Below are positions 41,731 through 50,153 of a DNA stretch of 64,000 nucleotides, piece after piece. The DNA is taken from positions 42,533 through 106,532 of the forward strand of contig JAMOAW010000023.1 of NCBI GenBank assembly GCA_039908535.1, in the 5' to 3' direction. The number at the start of each line of letters is the position of its first letter. Positions within the stretch are counted from its first letter, which is position 1. The stretch comes from JAMOAW01 sp039908535. Its GTDB lineage: Bacteria; Pseudomonadota; Magnetococcia; Magnetococcales; JADFZT01. The position numbers were made by a program, and so were the translations under genes. The notes under the pieces were generated by a model that saw only the letters and a list, made by a program, of their open reading frames with translations, made no database searches and was not told the DNA's origin.

Positions 41731-43422
41731 ATGAAAACCCATGACCTGATTATCGTCGGTGCTGGTTTAGCTGGGATGCGCGCCGCATTGGAAGGGGTCA
41801 AAGCCGGCATTGATGTGGCGATTGTCAGCAAAATTCATCCGCTGCGTAGCCATTCATGTGCCGCTCAGGGCGGGATCAACGCCGCTATAGACCCACGTGA
41901 TACGGTTGAATCGCATACATACGATACGATCAAGGGATCGGATTATATCGGTGACGAAGATGCCATTCAGTTGATGTGTCGCGAGGCACCATCTTCTATA
42001 CTTGAAATGGATCAGATGGGAACCCCCTTTTCTCGTCTGGAATATGGTCAAATTGCTCAACGTCCTTTTGGTGGGGCGAGTTTTGATCGCACCTGTTATG
42101 CGGCGGATCGTACTGGTCAGGTTTTGCTGCATACGTTGTGGGAGCGTTTGGTCAAATCTAGGGTTCCGGTCTACGAGGAGTGTCATGTTTTAAAACTGGT
42201 GACCAACCAAGATAAACATGTGGTTGGGGTGGTCGCCTACGATATCAAAACCGGCGAAATTTTTCCCATTCGTGGCAAGGCCGTGTTAATGGCGACAGGG
42301 GGATATGGTCGGGTCTATATCTCATCTACCAATGCGACGACCAACACCGGAGATGGCATGGCGTTGTCATTGCGGGCTGGGGCTCCTTTGGCAGATATGG
42401 AATTTGTTCAGTTTCATCCTACGGGCTTATTGACTTCGGGCATTTTAGTGACCGAAGGGGCGCGCGGTGAAGGGGGGCATTTGATCAATGCGTTGGGAGA
42501 GCGTTTTATGAGCAAATACGCCCCCAATAAATTGGAATTGGCTTCACGGGATGTGGTTTCACGGGCCGAACAGACCGAAATTTTGGAAGGTCGCGGAAAA
42601 AATGGGGCCATTTTCCTGGATTTGCGCCATCTTGGTGCCGAAAAAATTCTCGAACGTCTGCCGCAAATTCGTCAATTGACCATTGACCTGGAAGGGGTAG
42701 ATCCCATCCACGATCCCATCCCCGTGCGTCCGACGACCCACTATTCCATGGGGGGCATTCGTACCAACAAAGAGGGTGCCTCACCGTTACATGGGTTGTT
42801 CTCGGCGGGTGAAGCGGCCTGCGTTTCCGTTCATGGGGCCAATCGATTGGGGGGAAATTCTCTTCTGGATGCCATCGTTTTTGGAAAAATCACCGGTCAG
42901 GTGGCCAGTGCCTTTACCAAGAAAGAGGGGTTAAAAGATTTTCCTTCTGAGGCGTTAGAAGGTGTCATTCATCGGGTAGAAGAGTTGAGAAATCGACCCG
43001 ATAGGGGGGTAAAGCCAGTTGAATTGCACGCTCGCGTAGCCTCCGCTATGAATTCTTATTGTAGCGTCTATCGAGAGATTAATGGGATGATGACCATGGC
43101 CTCTCTTCTTCCAGATGCGCGTAAAGATTATGAATTGATCCATATTCAGGATAAATCCAAGATCTTTAATGTGGAGTTGTTGCGGGCCTTAGAACTGGGT
43201 AATTTGATTGATCTGGCCGAATGTATCATAAAGGGAGCTATTGCCCGTCAAGAGTCCCGCGGGGCGCACTCCAGAACCGATTTTCCAGATCGGGATGATG
43301 CCAATTGGCGTAAACATACCATCAGTCACTGGGACGCAGAGCGTAACGAAGTGAAACTTTCCTATGAAAATGTCCGTACCCTGGGGTTGCCAGAATATGA
43401 ACCTAAGGTGCGGAGCTATTGA
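41731..43422 (+). CDS. sdhA: succinate dehydrogenase / fumarate reductase flavoprotein subunit
   Basis: 563 residues from the ATG at 41731, which has GGGAGGA five bases upstream; a longer frame is not needed. The FAD-binding start DLIIVGAGLAGMRAAL, the flavin-His motif SHSCAAQGGINAA, the substrate-loop motif HPTG and the catalytic region TEGARGEGG and HYSMGGI are intact. It oxidises succinate or reduces fumarate. It lacks a Tat signal, so it acts on the cytoplasmic side. Organisation with the next two genes suggests an E-type complex. Confidence 0.95.
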   Translation: MKTHDLIIVGAGLAGMRAALEGVKAGIDVAIVSKIHPLRSHSCAAQGGINAAIDPRDTVESHTYDTIKGSDYIGDEDAIQLMCREAPSSILEMDQMGTPFSRLEYGQIAQRPFGGASFDRTCYAADRTGQVLLHTLWERLVKSRVPVYEECHVLKLVTNQDKHVVGVVAYDIKTGEIFPIRGKAVLMATGGYGRVYISSTNATTNTGDGMALSLRAGAPLADMEFVQFHPTGLLTSGILVTEGARGEGGHLINALGERFMSKYAPNKLELASRDVVSRAEQTEILEGRGKNGAIFLDLRHLGAEKILERLPQIRQLTIDLEGVDPIHDPIPVRPTTHYSMGGIRTNKEGASPLHGLFSAGEAACVSVHGANRLGGNSLLDAIVFGKITGQVASAFTKKEGLKDFPSEALEGVIHRVEELRNRPDRGVKPVELHARVASAMNSYCSVYREINGMMTMASLLPDARKDYELIHIQDKSKIFNVELLRALELGNLIDLAECIIKGAIARQESRGAHSRTDFPDRDDANWRKHTISHWDAERNEVKLSYENVRTLGLPEYEPKVRSY

Positions 43423-43431
43423 TGTATAGTC

Positions 43432-43584
43432 CGTGTATCGGAAAGATAAAAATCAAGACCTTGGGAGGCGCATCTCTTCTGAGACGACCGGGTACCCCCA
43501 ATACCCCCCATCCTTTTTTTTGGGGATCCTGGGGATTCTCCTCCAGGTTTGGCCTTTGATTTTTTTTGCCCGAAGGGCATCATG
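43432..43584. repeat. family-A repeat between sdhA and sdhB
   Basis: GTATCGGAAAGATAAAAATCAAGACC, an altered hairpin region with GGCGCATCTCTTCTGAGACGACCGGG instead of GGCGGAGAACCGCC, T-run, a shortened CTGGGGATTCTCCTCCAG stem and GCCCGAAGGGC. Two hairpins have drifted from consensus. It lies inside the sdhA-sdhB operon. Confidence 0.8.
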
Positions 43585-43655
43585 ACGCTCCCTTTTTTTG
43601 GGGATAGCATGGACAAAATAGGTCAGAACGACGAAAAAACCCACGGGAGACGACA

Positions 43656-44639
43656 ATGGCGGTAAAGCAATACACCTTTCGTATTCAACGCAACCGAAGA
43701 ACCGCAAGTGGTGAGATCGAAAGTCGATGGCAGGAGTATCAGGTTAAAGCGGGGGATACCACAACGATTTTAAACGCCCTTGAGGATATCAAAGGGCATC
43801 AAGATGGCAGTCTGACCTATCGGCAATCCTGCCGGTCGGCCATTTGCGGATCTTGTGCGATGAAAGTGAATGGACGAACGCGCTTGGCTTGTAAGACCCA
43901 TGTGGGAGAGGTGAGCCAAAACGGGGTGGTACAACTGGAGCCGCAAGGCAATCAGCCAATTATCAAAGATTTGGTGGTTGATATCGGTCCCTTTTTCAGA
44001 CGCATTCATACCATTCGTCCTTACCTGGAAGAGGGATCCGAGGCCAATACGCACGTTGGCAAAAGTGCCTATGATCAGGTGAACCATGTGACACAATGTA
44101 TCATGTGTTCTTGCTGTTATTCGGATTGCACCATGGCCGAGGTCAACCCAGATTTTATTGGTCCGGCGGCGTTGGCAAAGGCGTTTCGTTTTGTATCGGA
44201 TCCCCGTGAGGGACAGAAAACACAACGTCTGCAAGAGCTTTCCGAATCCAACATGATGTGGTCCTGTGCACGTTGTGCCATGTGTGTTGAAGTCTGTCCT
44301 AAGGATGTTAATCCCATGGAGGCCATCGTCAAATTGCGTACACGTGGTCTGGAAAAGGGTTTCCAAAGTGGTGCTGGCCCCAAACACGCTTTGGCTTTCC
44401 ATGAAGATATTATGAAATCAGGGGATCTCAACGAGTTTACCCTGTTGCAACGCTCTGTGGGTATTATGGGGAGTATCATGGAGTTGGGAACAGCACTCCA
44501 TTTGTTGAAAAAGGGTAAAATTCCCTCGCCATTTCCCCATGAGGCGGAAGGGGTGGAAGAACTTAGAAAAATTTATAAAATCCTGGAGGAACACCCCCTG
44601 GACGTTGAAACCAAGGCCAAGGAAGTGGTCCCCGAATAG
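43656..44639 (+). CDS. sdhB: succinate dehydrogenase / fumarate reductase iron-sulfur subunit
   Basis: 327 residues, longer than the usual 240-260 because of a C-terminal extension. The [2Fe-2S] motif CRSAICGSCAMKV plus a following Cys, and the clusters CIMCSCCYSDC and CARCAMCVEVCPKD for the [4Fe-4S] and [3Fe-4S] centres, are intact. It carries electrons from SdhA to the membrane or quinone subunit. The extension (about 230-327) is helical. CGGGAG precedes the ATG. Confidence 0.94.
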   Translation: MAVKQYTFRIQRNRRTASGEIESRWQEYQVKAGDTTTILNALEDIKGHQDGSLTYRQSCRSAICGSCAMKVNGRTRLACKTHVGEVSQNGVVQLEPQGNQPIIKDLVVDIGPFFRRIHTIRPYLEEGSEANTHVGKSAYDQVNHVTQCIMCSCCYSDCTMAEVNPDFIGPAALAKAFRFVSDPREGQKTQRLQELSESNMMWSCARCAMCVEVCPKDVNPMEAIVKLRTRGLEKGFQSGAGPKHALAFHEDIMKSGDLNEFTLLQRSVGIMGSIMELGTALHLLKKGKIPSPFPHEAEGVEELRKIYKILEEHPLDVETKAKEVVPE

Positions 44640-44644
44640 GAATC

Positions 44645-44674
44645 GCCCACACCTGCCCACACCTGCCCACACCT
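44645..44674. repeat. 10-bp tandem repeat, three copies
   Basis: GCCCACACCT repeated three times without a mismatch, between sdhB and the CCG-domain gene, just before the ribosome-binding site (GAGGATGAA). Confidence 0.9.
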
Positions 44675-44691
44675 GTTAAGTGAGGATGAAA

Positions 44692-45579
44692 ATGTCCCTA
44701 AAATTCTCGTATTATCCTGGTTGCGCTGCAAAGCAGGTTCAAAAAGAGGCCGATTGGGCCGCTAGAGCCGTTTGTGAGGTGCTGGGGATTCAATTGTATG
44801 ATATGCCCAGAGCCACCTGCTGTGGTGCGGTCAGTCTGCGTGAGACCAAACCCGCCTTTAGCTTGGCGGTGGCAGCGCGAATTTTGGCCGAGGCTGAAAT
44901 GGCTGGTCGAGACTTGGTGACCATTTGCAACACCTGTGTCCAGACCTTGAGCCATGCCAACCATCGGTTTAAAACCGAACCTGAAATTTTGGAAAAGATC
45001 AATGGTGTCTTGAGAAAGGCAGGTCTCATTCCTTACAAAGCCTCTATTAAGGTTTATCATCTTTTGTGGGTGATTACCGACATTTTGGACCCATCCTTTG
45101 TAAAATCCAAAATTAGCCGTTCTTTGAATGGATTGGCCGTGGCCCCTTTTTATGGGTGTCATAATTTACGCCCTGAGGCCATTTTTGATTCTAAAGGGGG
45201 TGAAAAAGCCGATCATCTGGATCGATTGATCTCCCTTATTGGGGGTAAACCCATCGCTTATAATGGCCATGATAAATGTTGTGGTTTTCATGTCATGCTC
45301 TCTGACAAAGAGGAGATGCGCTCAATGGTTGCGCGCAACTGTTTGAGTGCCAAGAGTGCCGGGGCTGAGGTGATGATTACCCCCTGTTCCTTGTGTGATA
45401 TGGCCATGGGAGCTTATCAGGGCATTGCGGAGAAGAGCATTGGTCAGCCGATTGGCCTACCAGAGATGAACTTTGCGCAACTCCTTGGGGCAGCCATGGG
45501 GATTGATGAGAAAAAATTGGGAATTGGTCGGTTGCATGCAAGTCCGGTGCAGGCGTTGTCGGCACGGGGTGTTTTGTAA
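44692..45579 (+). CDS. CCG-domain subunit of E-type succinate:quinone oxidoreductase (SdhE/HdrB-like)
   Basis: 295 residues from the ATG at 44692 with GAGG before it. Two cysteine-rich CCG domains are seen: YYPGCAAKQ with ATCCGA, and FYGCHNLRP with KCCGFHVM and CSLCDMA. Such proteins replace the membrane anchors SdhC/SdhD in the E-type complexes of archaea, cyanobacteria and some Campylobacterota, and are related to heterodisulfide reductase HdrB. Neither SdhC nor SdhD is in the window. It completes sdhA-sdhB. Confidence 0.85.
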   Translation: MSLKFSYYPGCAAKQVQKEADWAARAVCEVLGIQLYDMPRATCCGAVSLRETKPAFSLAVAARILAEAEMAGRDLVTICNTCVQTLSHANHRFKTEPEILEKINGVLRKAGLIPYKASIKVYHLLWVITDILDPSFVKSKISRSLNGLAVAPFYGCHNLRPEAIFDSKGGEKADHLDRLISLIGGKPIAYNGHDKCCGFHVMLSDKEEMRSMVARNCLSAKSAGAEVMITPCSLCDMAMGAYQGIAEKSIGQPIGLPEMNFAQLLGAAMGIDEKKLGIGRLHASPVQALSARGVL

Positions 45580-45721
45580 AAATAAACATCAAGACCTTGG
45601 GGGGCGGAGAACCGCCCCCCAATACCCCCCACCCTTTTCTTTTAATTCTTAAAAAAAAGAGGGGTTTGGGAGATTCATCCTCCAAGGTTTTGAATTTAAT
45701 TTTTTGTCCGTAGGGCATTAT
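45578..45721. repeat. interspersed repeat family A
   Basis: AAAAATAAACATCAAGACC directly at the end of the SdhE-like gene, the GGGGGGCGGAGAACCGCCCCCC hairpin, T-run, an altered TTGGGAGATTCATCCTCCAAG stem and GTCCGTAGGGCATTATAAGC. Confidence 0.85.
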
Positions 45722-45738
45722 AAGCAAAAGCGAGCGGT

Positions 45739-47426
45739 ATGCCGGCAAACCTAGGGCTTTTGGTGGATTTTGCTGAACTGGGGTGCCCTTTATGGCTGCG
45801 GGGGGCAAGCCAAGTATGGCAGGCTTGGCGACTTGATCAGGTGCCAGAGGTATTGGCGAGGGCGGAACAGGCGGCTCTTCGAGGATCTTGGGTGGGTGGC
45901 TATGTGGCGTTTGAAGCTGCTGGGGCATTTGGTCTGCCTGTTGGGTTGTCTCCTGTAGCCTATCCATTGGTATGGTTTGCCTGTTTTGATGATGTTTCTG
46001 CGGCTGTTTTTCCCCATTCCAAAGAAGAAAAAAATTTCAAGTTATCTTTTACTCCTCAAATATCTCAGTTTAAACATGCCCAATCTTTAGAGATTATTCA
46101 CGAGTATATCCGTTCTGGAGATACCTATCAGGTTAATTTTACCCTTTTAGCGGAGCTTGGTTCTCTGGATTTAGGTGATTTTTTTCTCCATTTGCATCCT
46201 CGCCATCGGCATCCATATTCCGCTTGGTTGCAAACCGAAGAGGTTTCCATCGCCTCTTTTTCCCCTGAATTGTTTTTAATGCGCCAGGGTCAGCGTTTGA
46301 CCAGTGCGCCGATCAAGGGCAGTTGTTCGCGGACCCATGGTTCACGCTTTAATTTAGCGGATTCGAGCAAGGATCGTGCTGAACATGTCATGATTGTTGA
46401 TATGGTTCGTAACGATTTAGGGCGGGTTTGCCAGGTGGGCAGTATAAAAGTGCCATTTTTATTTGAACAGCGCCTTTTTCCAACCGTGCAACATTTGGAA
46501 AGTCGGGTAGAGGGGGTATCACGGGGGCACCCAAACATCGGACCATGGAGATTATTCAACAGTTGGAGTCCAGCCCACGGGGGATTTATACGGGCAGTGT
46601 GGGGGTGATTCGTCCTGGAGGTGATTTTATGTTTAATGTGGCCATTCGCACGGTGACGCAAGTTTCAGGAGGGCGTGCCCAAATTGGTTTGGGGGGTGGT
46701 ATTGTGGCCGATTCTGATGCGGGGGCGGAGTGGCAGGAGATTTTGGATAAACAGCGTTTTTTACATGAGATTCCTCCTGCTTTTGGTCTGATTGAAACCA
46801 TGCGTTTGGATGGCAAAGGGCGACCAGTCAAGTTAAAAAAACATCTTCGGCGTCTAAAGGCCTCGGCGGTCACATTAGGATTTGTGTTGCCACCGGTGCG
46901 AAAAAAAATGGTAGAGTTGATTCGGGCAGAGGGGATTATCTATCCTGTTGGCGGTGTTGCGCGGGTGGTGTTGGAACCGTCGGGTGGGGTGACCATTTCA
47001 GGCCGACCGATGGCAAAACCCAAAAAAGTATTAAAGGTGCGACTGGTTGAGGAGCGATTGGATCGTTTGGATCGTCTGCTCCAGCACAAGACCACACGCC
47101 GAGATTTATTTAATAATGCGTTAGAGGCGGCTAAGAAGGATGGATTTGATGAGGTGTTGTTTTTGAATAATTTGGATCGGGTAACCGAAGGGGCAATTCG
47201 GGCCATATTGGTGCGTTTAGCGGATGGTTGGTATGCACCGCCTTTGGCCGATGGTTTATTGCCCAGCCTTTGGCGTCAGCGTTCAATGAAACGGTTGCAA
47301 GCCAAAGAGAAGAGCCTGACCGTAGAGGAGTTGACGCATGCCTTAGAAATTCGCATGGGGAATAGCGTTCAGGGCACTGCACAGGTTGGTGAGTTGGTAG
47401 ATGGCACGGGAAAAATTTTTAATTAA
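45739..47426 (+). pseudogene. pabBC: para-aminobenzoate synthase PabB-PabC fusion, frameshifted with a deletion
   Basis: The upstream frame (45739-46608) carries PabB from the N-terminus through SFSPELFL, PIKGS and DRAEHVMIVDMVRNDLGRV. It then leaves frame at the run CGGGGGCACCC near 46521-46531. The other frame continues as GAPKHRTMEIIQQLE, the next PabB motif, and on into PabC (aminodeoxychorismate lyase, FGLIETMRL, DEVLFLNN). In intact homologues about 20 residues, ending in an FPGGSxT segment, lie between SRVEG and GAPK; here they are missing, so a deletion not divisible by three is likely. ATG 46545 could still start the PabC part. Folate precursor synthesis from chorismate would be lost unless another copy exists. 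A sequencing error cannot explain the missing residues alone. Confidence 0.82.
46545..47426 (+). CDS. pabC: PabB C-terminal fragment plus aminodeoxychorismate lyase (PabC)
   Basis: 293 residues from the ATG at 46545. The first 75 are the end of PabB (MEIIQQLESSPRGIYTGSVG, FNVAIRTV, GGGIVADSD), and the rest is a complete class-IV aminotransferase-like PabC domain (MRLDGKGRPVKLKKHLRRL; RDLFNNALEAAKKDGFDEVLFLNN; a catalytic Lys region KHLRRL). This part may be expressed alone. See the frameshift entry for the whole locus. Confidence 0.75.
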   Translation: MEIIQQLESSPRGIYTGSVGVIRPGGDFMFNVAIRTVTQVSGGRAQIGLGGGIVADSDAGAEWQEILDKQRFLHEIPPAFGLIETMRLDGKGRPVKLKKHLRRLKASAVTLGFVLPPVRKKMVELIRAEGIIYPVGGVARVVLEPSGGVTISGRPMAKPKKVLKVRLVEERLDRLDRLLQHKTTRRDLFNNALEAAKKDGFDEVLFLNNLDRVTEGAIRAILVRLADGWYAPPLADGLLPSLWRQRSMKRLQAKEKSLTVEELTHALEIRMGNSVQGTAQVGELVDGTGKIFN

Positions 47427-47427
47427 T

Positions 47428-47652
47428 CACGCCCCCCAAGCTCTTAAAAAAAAGAGGGGGTTTGGGGGATTCATCCCCCAAGGTTTTGCCGTTGATTTAT
47501 GTATCGGAAAAATAAAAATTAAGACCTTGGGGGGCGGAGAACCGCCCCCCAATACCCCCCACCCTTTTCTTTTAATTCTTAAAAAAAAAGAGGGGGTTTG
47601 GGGGATTCATCCCCCAAGGTTTTGATTTTAATTTGCCCGCAGGGCATTATGT
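47428..47652. repeat. two adjacent family-A repeats
   Basis: A truncated unit (47428-47503) and a full unit (47499-47652) in the same orientation. The far end AATTTGCCCGCAGGGCATTATGTTC contains the stop codon and last seven codons of the membrane protein on the minus strand. Confidence 0.85.
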
Positions 47653-49037
47653 TCGCCCGTCATGTAACTCCATAATTTTCCCAGACAAGCCAAAACCACC
47701 AAAGCAAAAAAAGCCGGCAACAAATGTCCAGTGGCAAACATATACCGCTCAATAGGTGGTTCTACAAGAATGACCAGCAAGGTTCCAGAGATAAAGAAGA
47801 GCAGTGCGATGATTCCGACGACGGTCAATTCCCAAGAAAAATCGCCAATAGTTGTCGTTGATACCGTAGGAGGAGCTGGATATTGTTTGCGATATCCCCA
47901 AAAAAACAGCTGTAAAGTGCATACTGGCAATAGAATAAGCAAAAAAAGTTGCGTCACCTTTTGATGGCGAAGCACAACCGTAAGTGCATCGGCAAATGCC
48001 GCCAGCAGCCAGCGCAGATAGGCTTTTGGGTGCAATTTAATGATCTCTATGGAAAGATCAGCCAGCATTTTGTTGGCCATGACAAGGTTGTTTTGACAAA
48101 ATTTTTGCGCCAATGGTACCGCAATAGTATGGATGTTGGTATTATATTCATTCACCCATGGACCATAACGAATCCAGCCTAAATCATTAAAAGCGGGCGT
48201 CAGATGGCGTTGGACCCGTTCTTGATAAAATTCTTTAGCCAAGGGTTGGAGTCGTTCTGGGAGTTTGGAAACGGTGCTTTCATCAATTAAACTTCCTGTT
48301 ATTCCAATGAGATTTTGACCTCCGAAAGAGACAAGACCAAAATGGTCTACTGCCAGCCAACGGATAGAGGAAAAAATTAAAAAGGGAAGTATTGAAAAAA
48401 TAGTCAGATATTTGAAAATATGCCAAGCACGAAGGGTATGTGTAGAACGATCGACTGGACGCCAAAGCAAAGAGAGCAGCAGGCCCAGGAGAGGGCAAAG
48501 GAGCACTAAAAATAAATTGGCAGGGCGCATTTGATAAGAAAGAAAAAGGGAACTTCCCCAGAGTGTCCATATAAAACGCGATTTAGGCATTGCAACCACT
48601 AAAAGCAAACAACCGATGGTCGATACAGAGAGAGAAACGGCCGCGGAGTCTGTGAGAATAGATGTCCCATAATAGTGGATCATTTCTCCATAGAGAAGAG
48701 GTGTTGCTCCCACCAAAGCAATCCACGGCGAGATTCCATAACGAATCAATCCATACCAAAAGATCAAAACCGCCATCATTTGTAATATATGGTTGAAGCC
48801 AGGAATCCAATCGAGATGTCCTGCAAAAAAATTTCCAATAAACAGGATGATGGGGAAAAGAAGTGTGCGTTCGGAAGAGAGTGCTTGGGTGATATGTTGC
48901 GACGCAAACTCTAGATATGTTTTTGTATCGGGTTGGCTCAACGCTTTTATATGGAGAGGATCGTTATATTTAAATAAAATAGCAAATTGAAGAAACAATA
49001 CAAAAAGAGGCCAGAGTCTATGGTGTAATATTTTCAC
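47628..49037 (-). CDS. polytopic membrane protein, glycosyltransferase-39-like
   Basis: 469 residues from the GTG at 49035-49037 (complement), chosen for AGGAGA six bases upstream. About nine to eleven hydrophobic helices with a large loop near residues 245-330. PDTKTYLEFA near the N-terminus recalls the acidic loop of GT39/PMT-like enzymes that add sugars from polyprenyl phosphate, but no fuller motif was found, so an unassigned membrane protein is equally possible. The last seven residues HNALRAN are encoded by a family-A repeat end. It overlaps the methyltransferase gene by 20 bp. Confidence 0.72.
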   Translation of the reverse strand: MKILHHRLWPLFVLFLQFAILFKYNDPLHIKALSQPDTKTYLEFASQHITQALSSERTLLFPIILFIGNFFAGHLDWIPGFNHILQMMAVLIFWYGLIRYGISPWIALVGATPLLYGEMIHYYGTSILTDSAAVSLSVSTIGCLLLVVAMPKSRFIWTLWGSSLFLSYQMRPANLFLVLLCPLLGLLLSLLWRPVDRSTHTLRAWHIFKYLTIFSILPFLIFSSIRWLAVDHFGLVSFGGQNLIGITGSLIDESTVSKLPERLQPLAKEFYQERVQRHLTPAFNDLGWIRYGPWVNEYNTNIHTIAVPLAQKFCQNNLVMANKMLADLSIEIIKLHPKAYLRWLLAAFADALTVVLRHQKVTQLFLLILLPVCTLQLFFWGYRKQYPAPPTVSTTTIGDFSWELTVVGIIALLFFISGTLLVILVEPPIERYMFATGHLLPAFFALVVLACLGKLWSYMTGEHNALRAN

Positions 49038-49761
49038 ATGATTTCTCCTGTGGACCAGTGCGTATGACACAAATCAAGGATTGACCAAAAAAATGTCGTG
49101 TCAGTATACCCAAAAGACGGGAAAGAGGTACAATATATCGATCAAAAAATTGAACCTGTGTTTGTATAGATTTTTCATTGAGGTTTTGATGTCGGATCCA
49201 TTTGTTGGCCAACCATCCGAGACCGCCAATTGGATTAAAATATTCAATTCGTTCAATATGAACATTGAACTTGGATACCATGCGCCGTAAAGAGGATTTG
49301 GTATAGCGACGGTAATGACCAGCCAATCGGTCCAAATCTGAGTAGAGGAAGGGAAAGGCCGGGACAAAAATCAACAACGTACCCTCTTGAACTATTTTTA
49401 ACATGTTAGAAAATGCCACTTGATCCTCTTCGACATGTTCTAACACATTGATACACATCAGGGTATCGAATTTAACGTTTTGTAATTGTTCTACCAGCAC
49501 GATGTCATTGATATTGCCAAGTCGATAATCACCATCTGGGTTATTTTTGCGTGCATGGATAATGGCCGCTGGATCAATATCAATGGCCGTATACCCTTTT
49601 AGATCTGGCAAGTACGTTTTATAGTTACCAAACCCGATGCCAACTTCTAAGAGCCTTTGACCAATATAGGGACGAAATAGGGAGATAATCCATGCAACAT
49701 AATGGGGGGTGTTGGCCATGGCCGTGGACATGGATGAAAAGTTACTGTTTTTATCTTCCAT
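49018..49761 (-). CDS. class I SAM-dependent methyltransferase
   Basis: 247 residues. SAM motif LLEVGIGFGNYKTYL, the acidic GYTAIDIDP and the later CINVLEHVEEDQVAF motif place it with methyltransferase 11/23 families, which methylate small molecules or glycans. The ATG (49759-49761, complement) lies 12 bp from a family-B end. It precedes the polytopic membrane protein gene, so it may modify a lipid-linked sugar or polymer. Confidence 0.85.
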   Translation of the reverse strand: MEDKNSNFSSMSTAMANTPHYVAWIISLFRPYIGQRLLEVGIGFGNYKTYLPDLKGYTAIDIDPAAIIHARKNNPDGDYRLGNINDIVLVEQLQNVKFDTLMCINVLEHVEEDQVAFSNMLKIVQEGTLLIFVPAFPFLYSDLDRLAGHYRRYTKSSLRRMVSKFNVHIERIEYFNPIGGLGWLANKWIRHQNLNEKSIQTQVQFFDRYIVPLSRLLGILTRHFFGQSLICVIRTGPQEKSCENITP

Positions 49762-49773
49762 AAAAAATCTTTC

Positions 49774-50152
49774 GTAACCGTTCAGATAAAAAAATCAAAA
49801 ACAAGATCTTGGGGGCAATCCCCCAGACCCCCTCTTTTTTTTAAGAATTAAAAGAAAAGGGTGGGGGGTATTGGGGGGCGGTTCTCCGCCCCCCAAGGTC
49901 TTGATTTTGTAACCGTTCAGATAAAAAAAATCAAAAACAAGACCTTGGGGGATTGCATCCCCCAACCCCCCTGCTATTTGAAGAAAGCAAAACCGAATTC
50001 AAAAGCAAAGTCAAAAGCACAGTCAAAAACAAAACCCTGGGGACTTTATTGAAAGCAAATTGGTAGAACTATCTGATAAAAATCAACTCCCTGGGGGATT
50101 CCTCCCCCAGGGTTTGGCTTTTGACTTTCTGCCCGCTGGGCATCCTATTCTA
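49774..50152. repeat. composite repeat block, families B and A with an unrelated insert
   Basis: Family-B end GTAACCGTTCA at 49774, a B/A fusion (CTTGGGGGCAATCCCCCAG, T-run, GGGGGGCGG hairpin), then a second family-B end at 49909 with the B body. From about 50041 an unrelated stretch (GGACTTTATTGAAAGCAAATTGG) follows, then a family-A tail (CTGGGGGATTCCTCCCCCAG, GCCCGCTGGGC). The block ends beside the asnB stop codon. Confidence 0.8.
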
Positions 50153-50153
50153 A

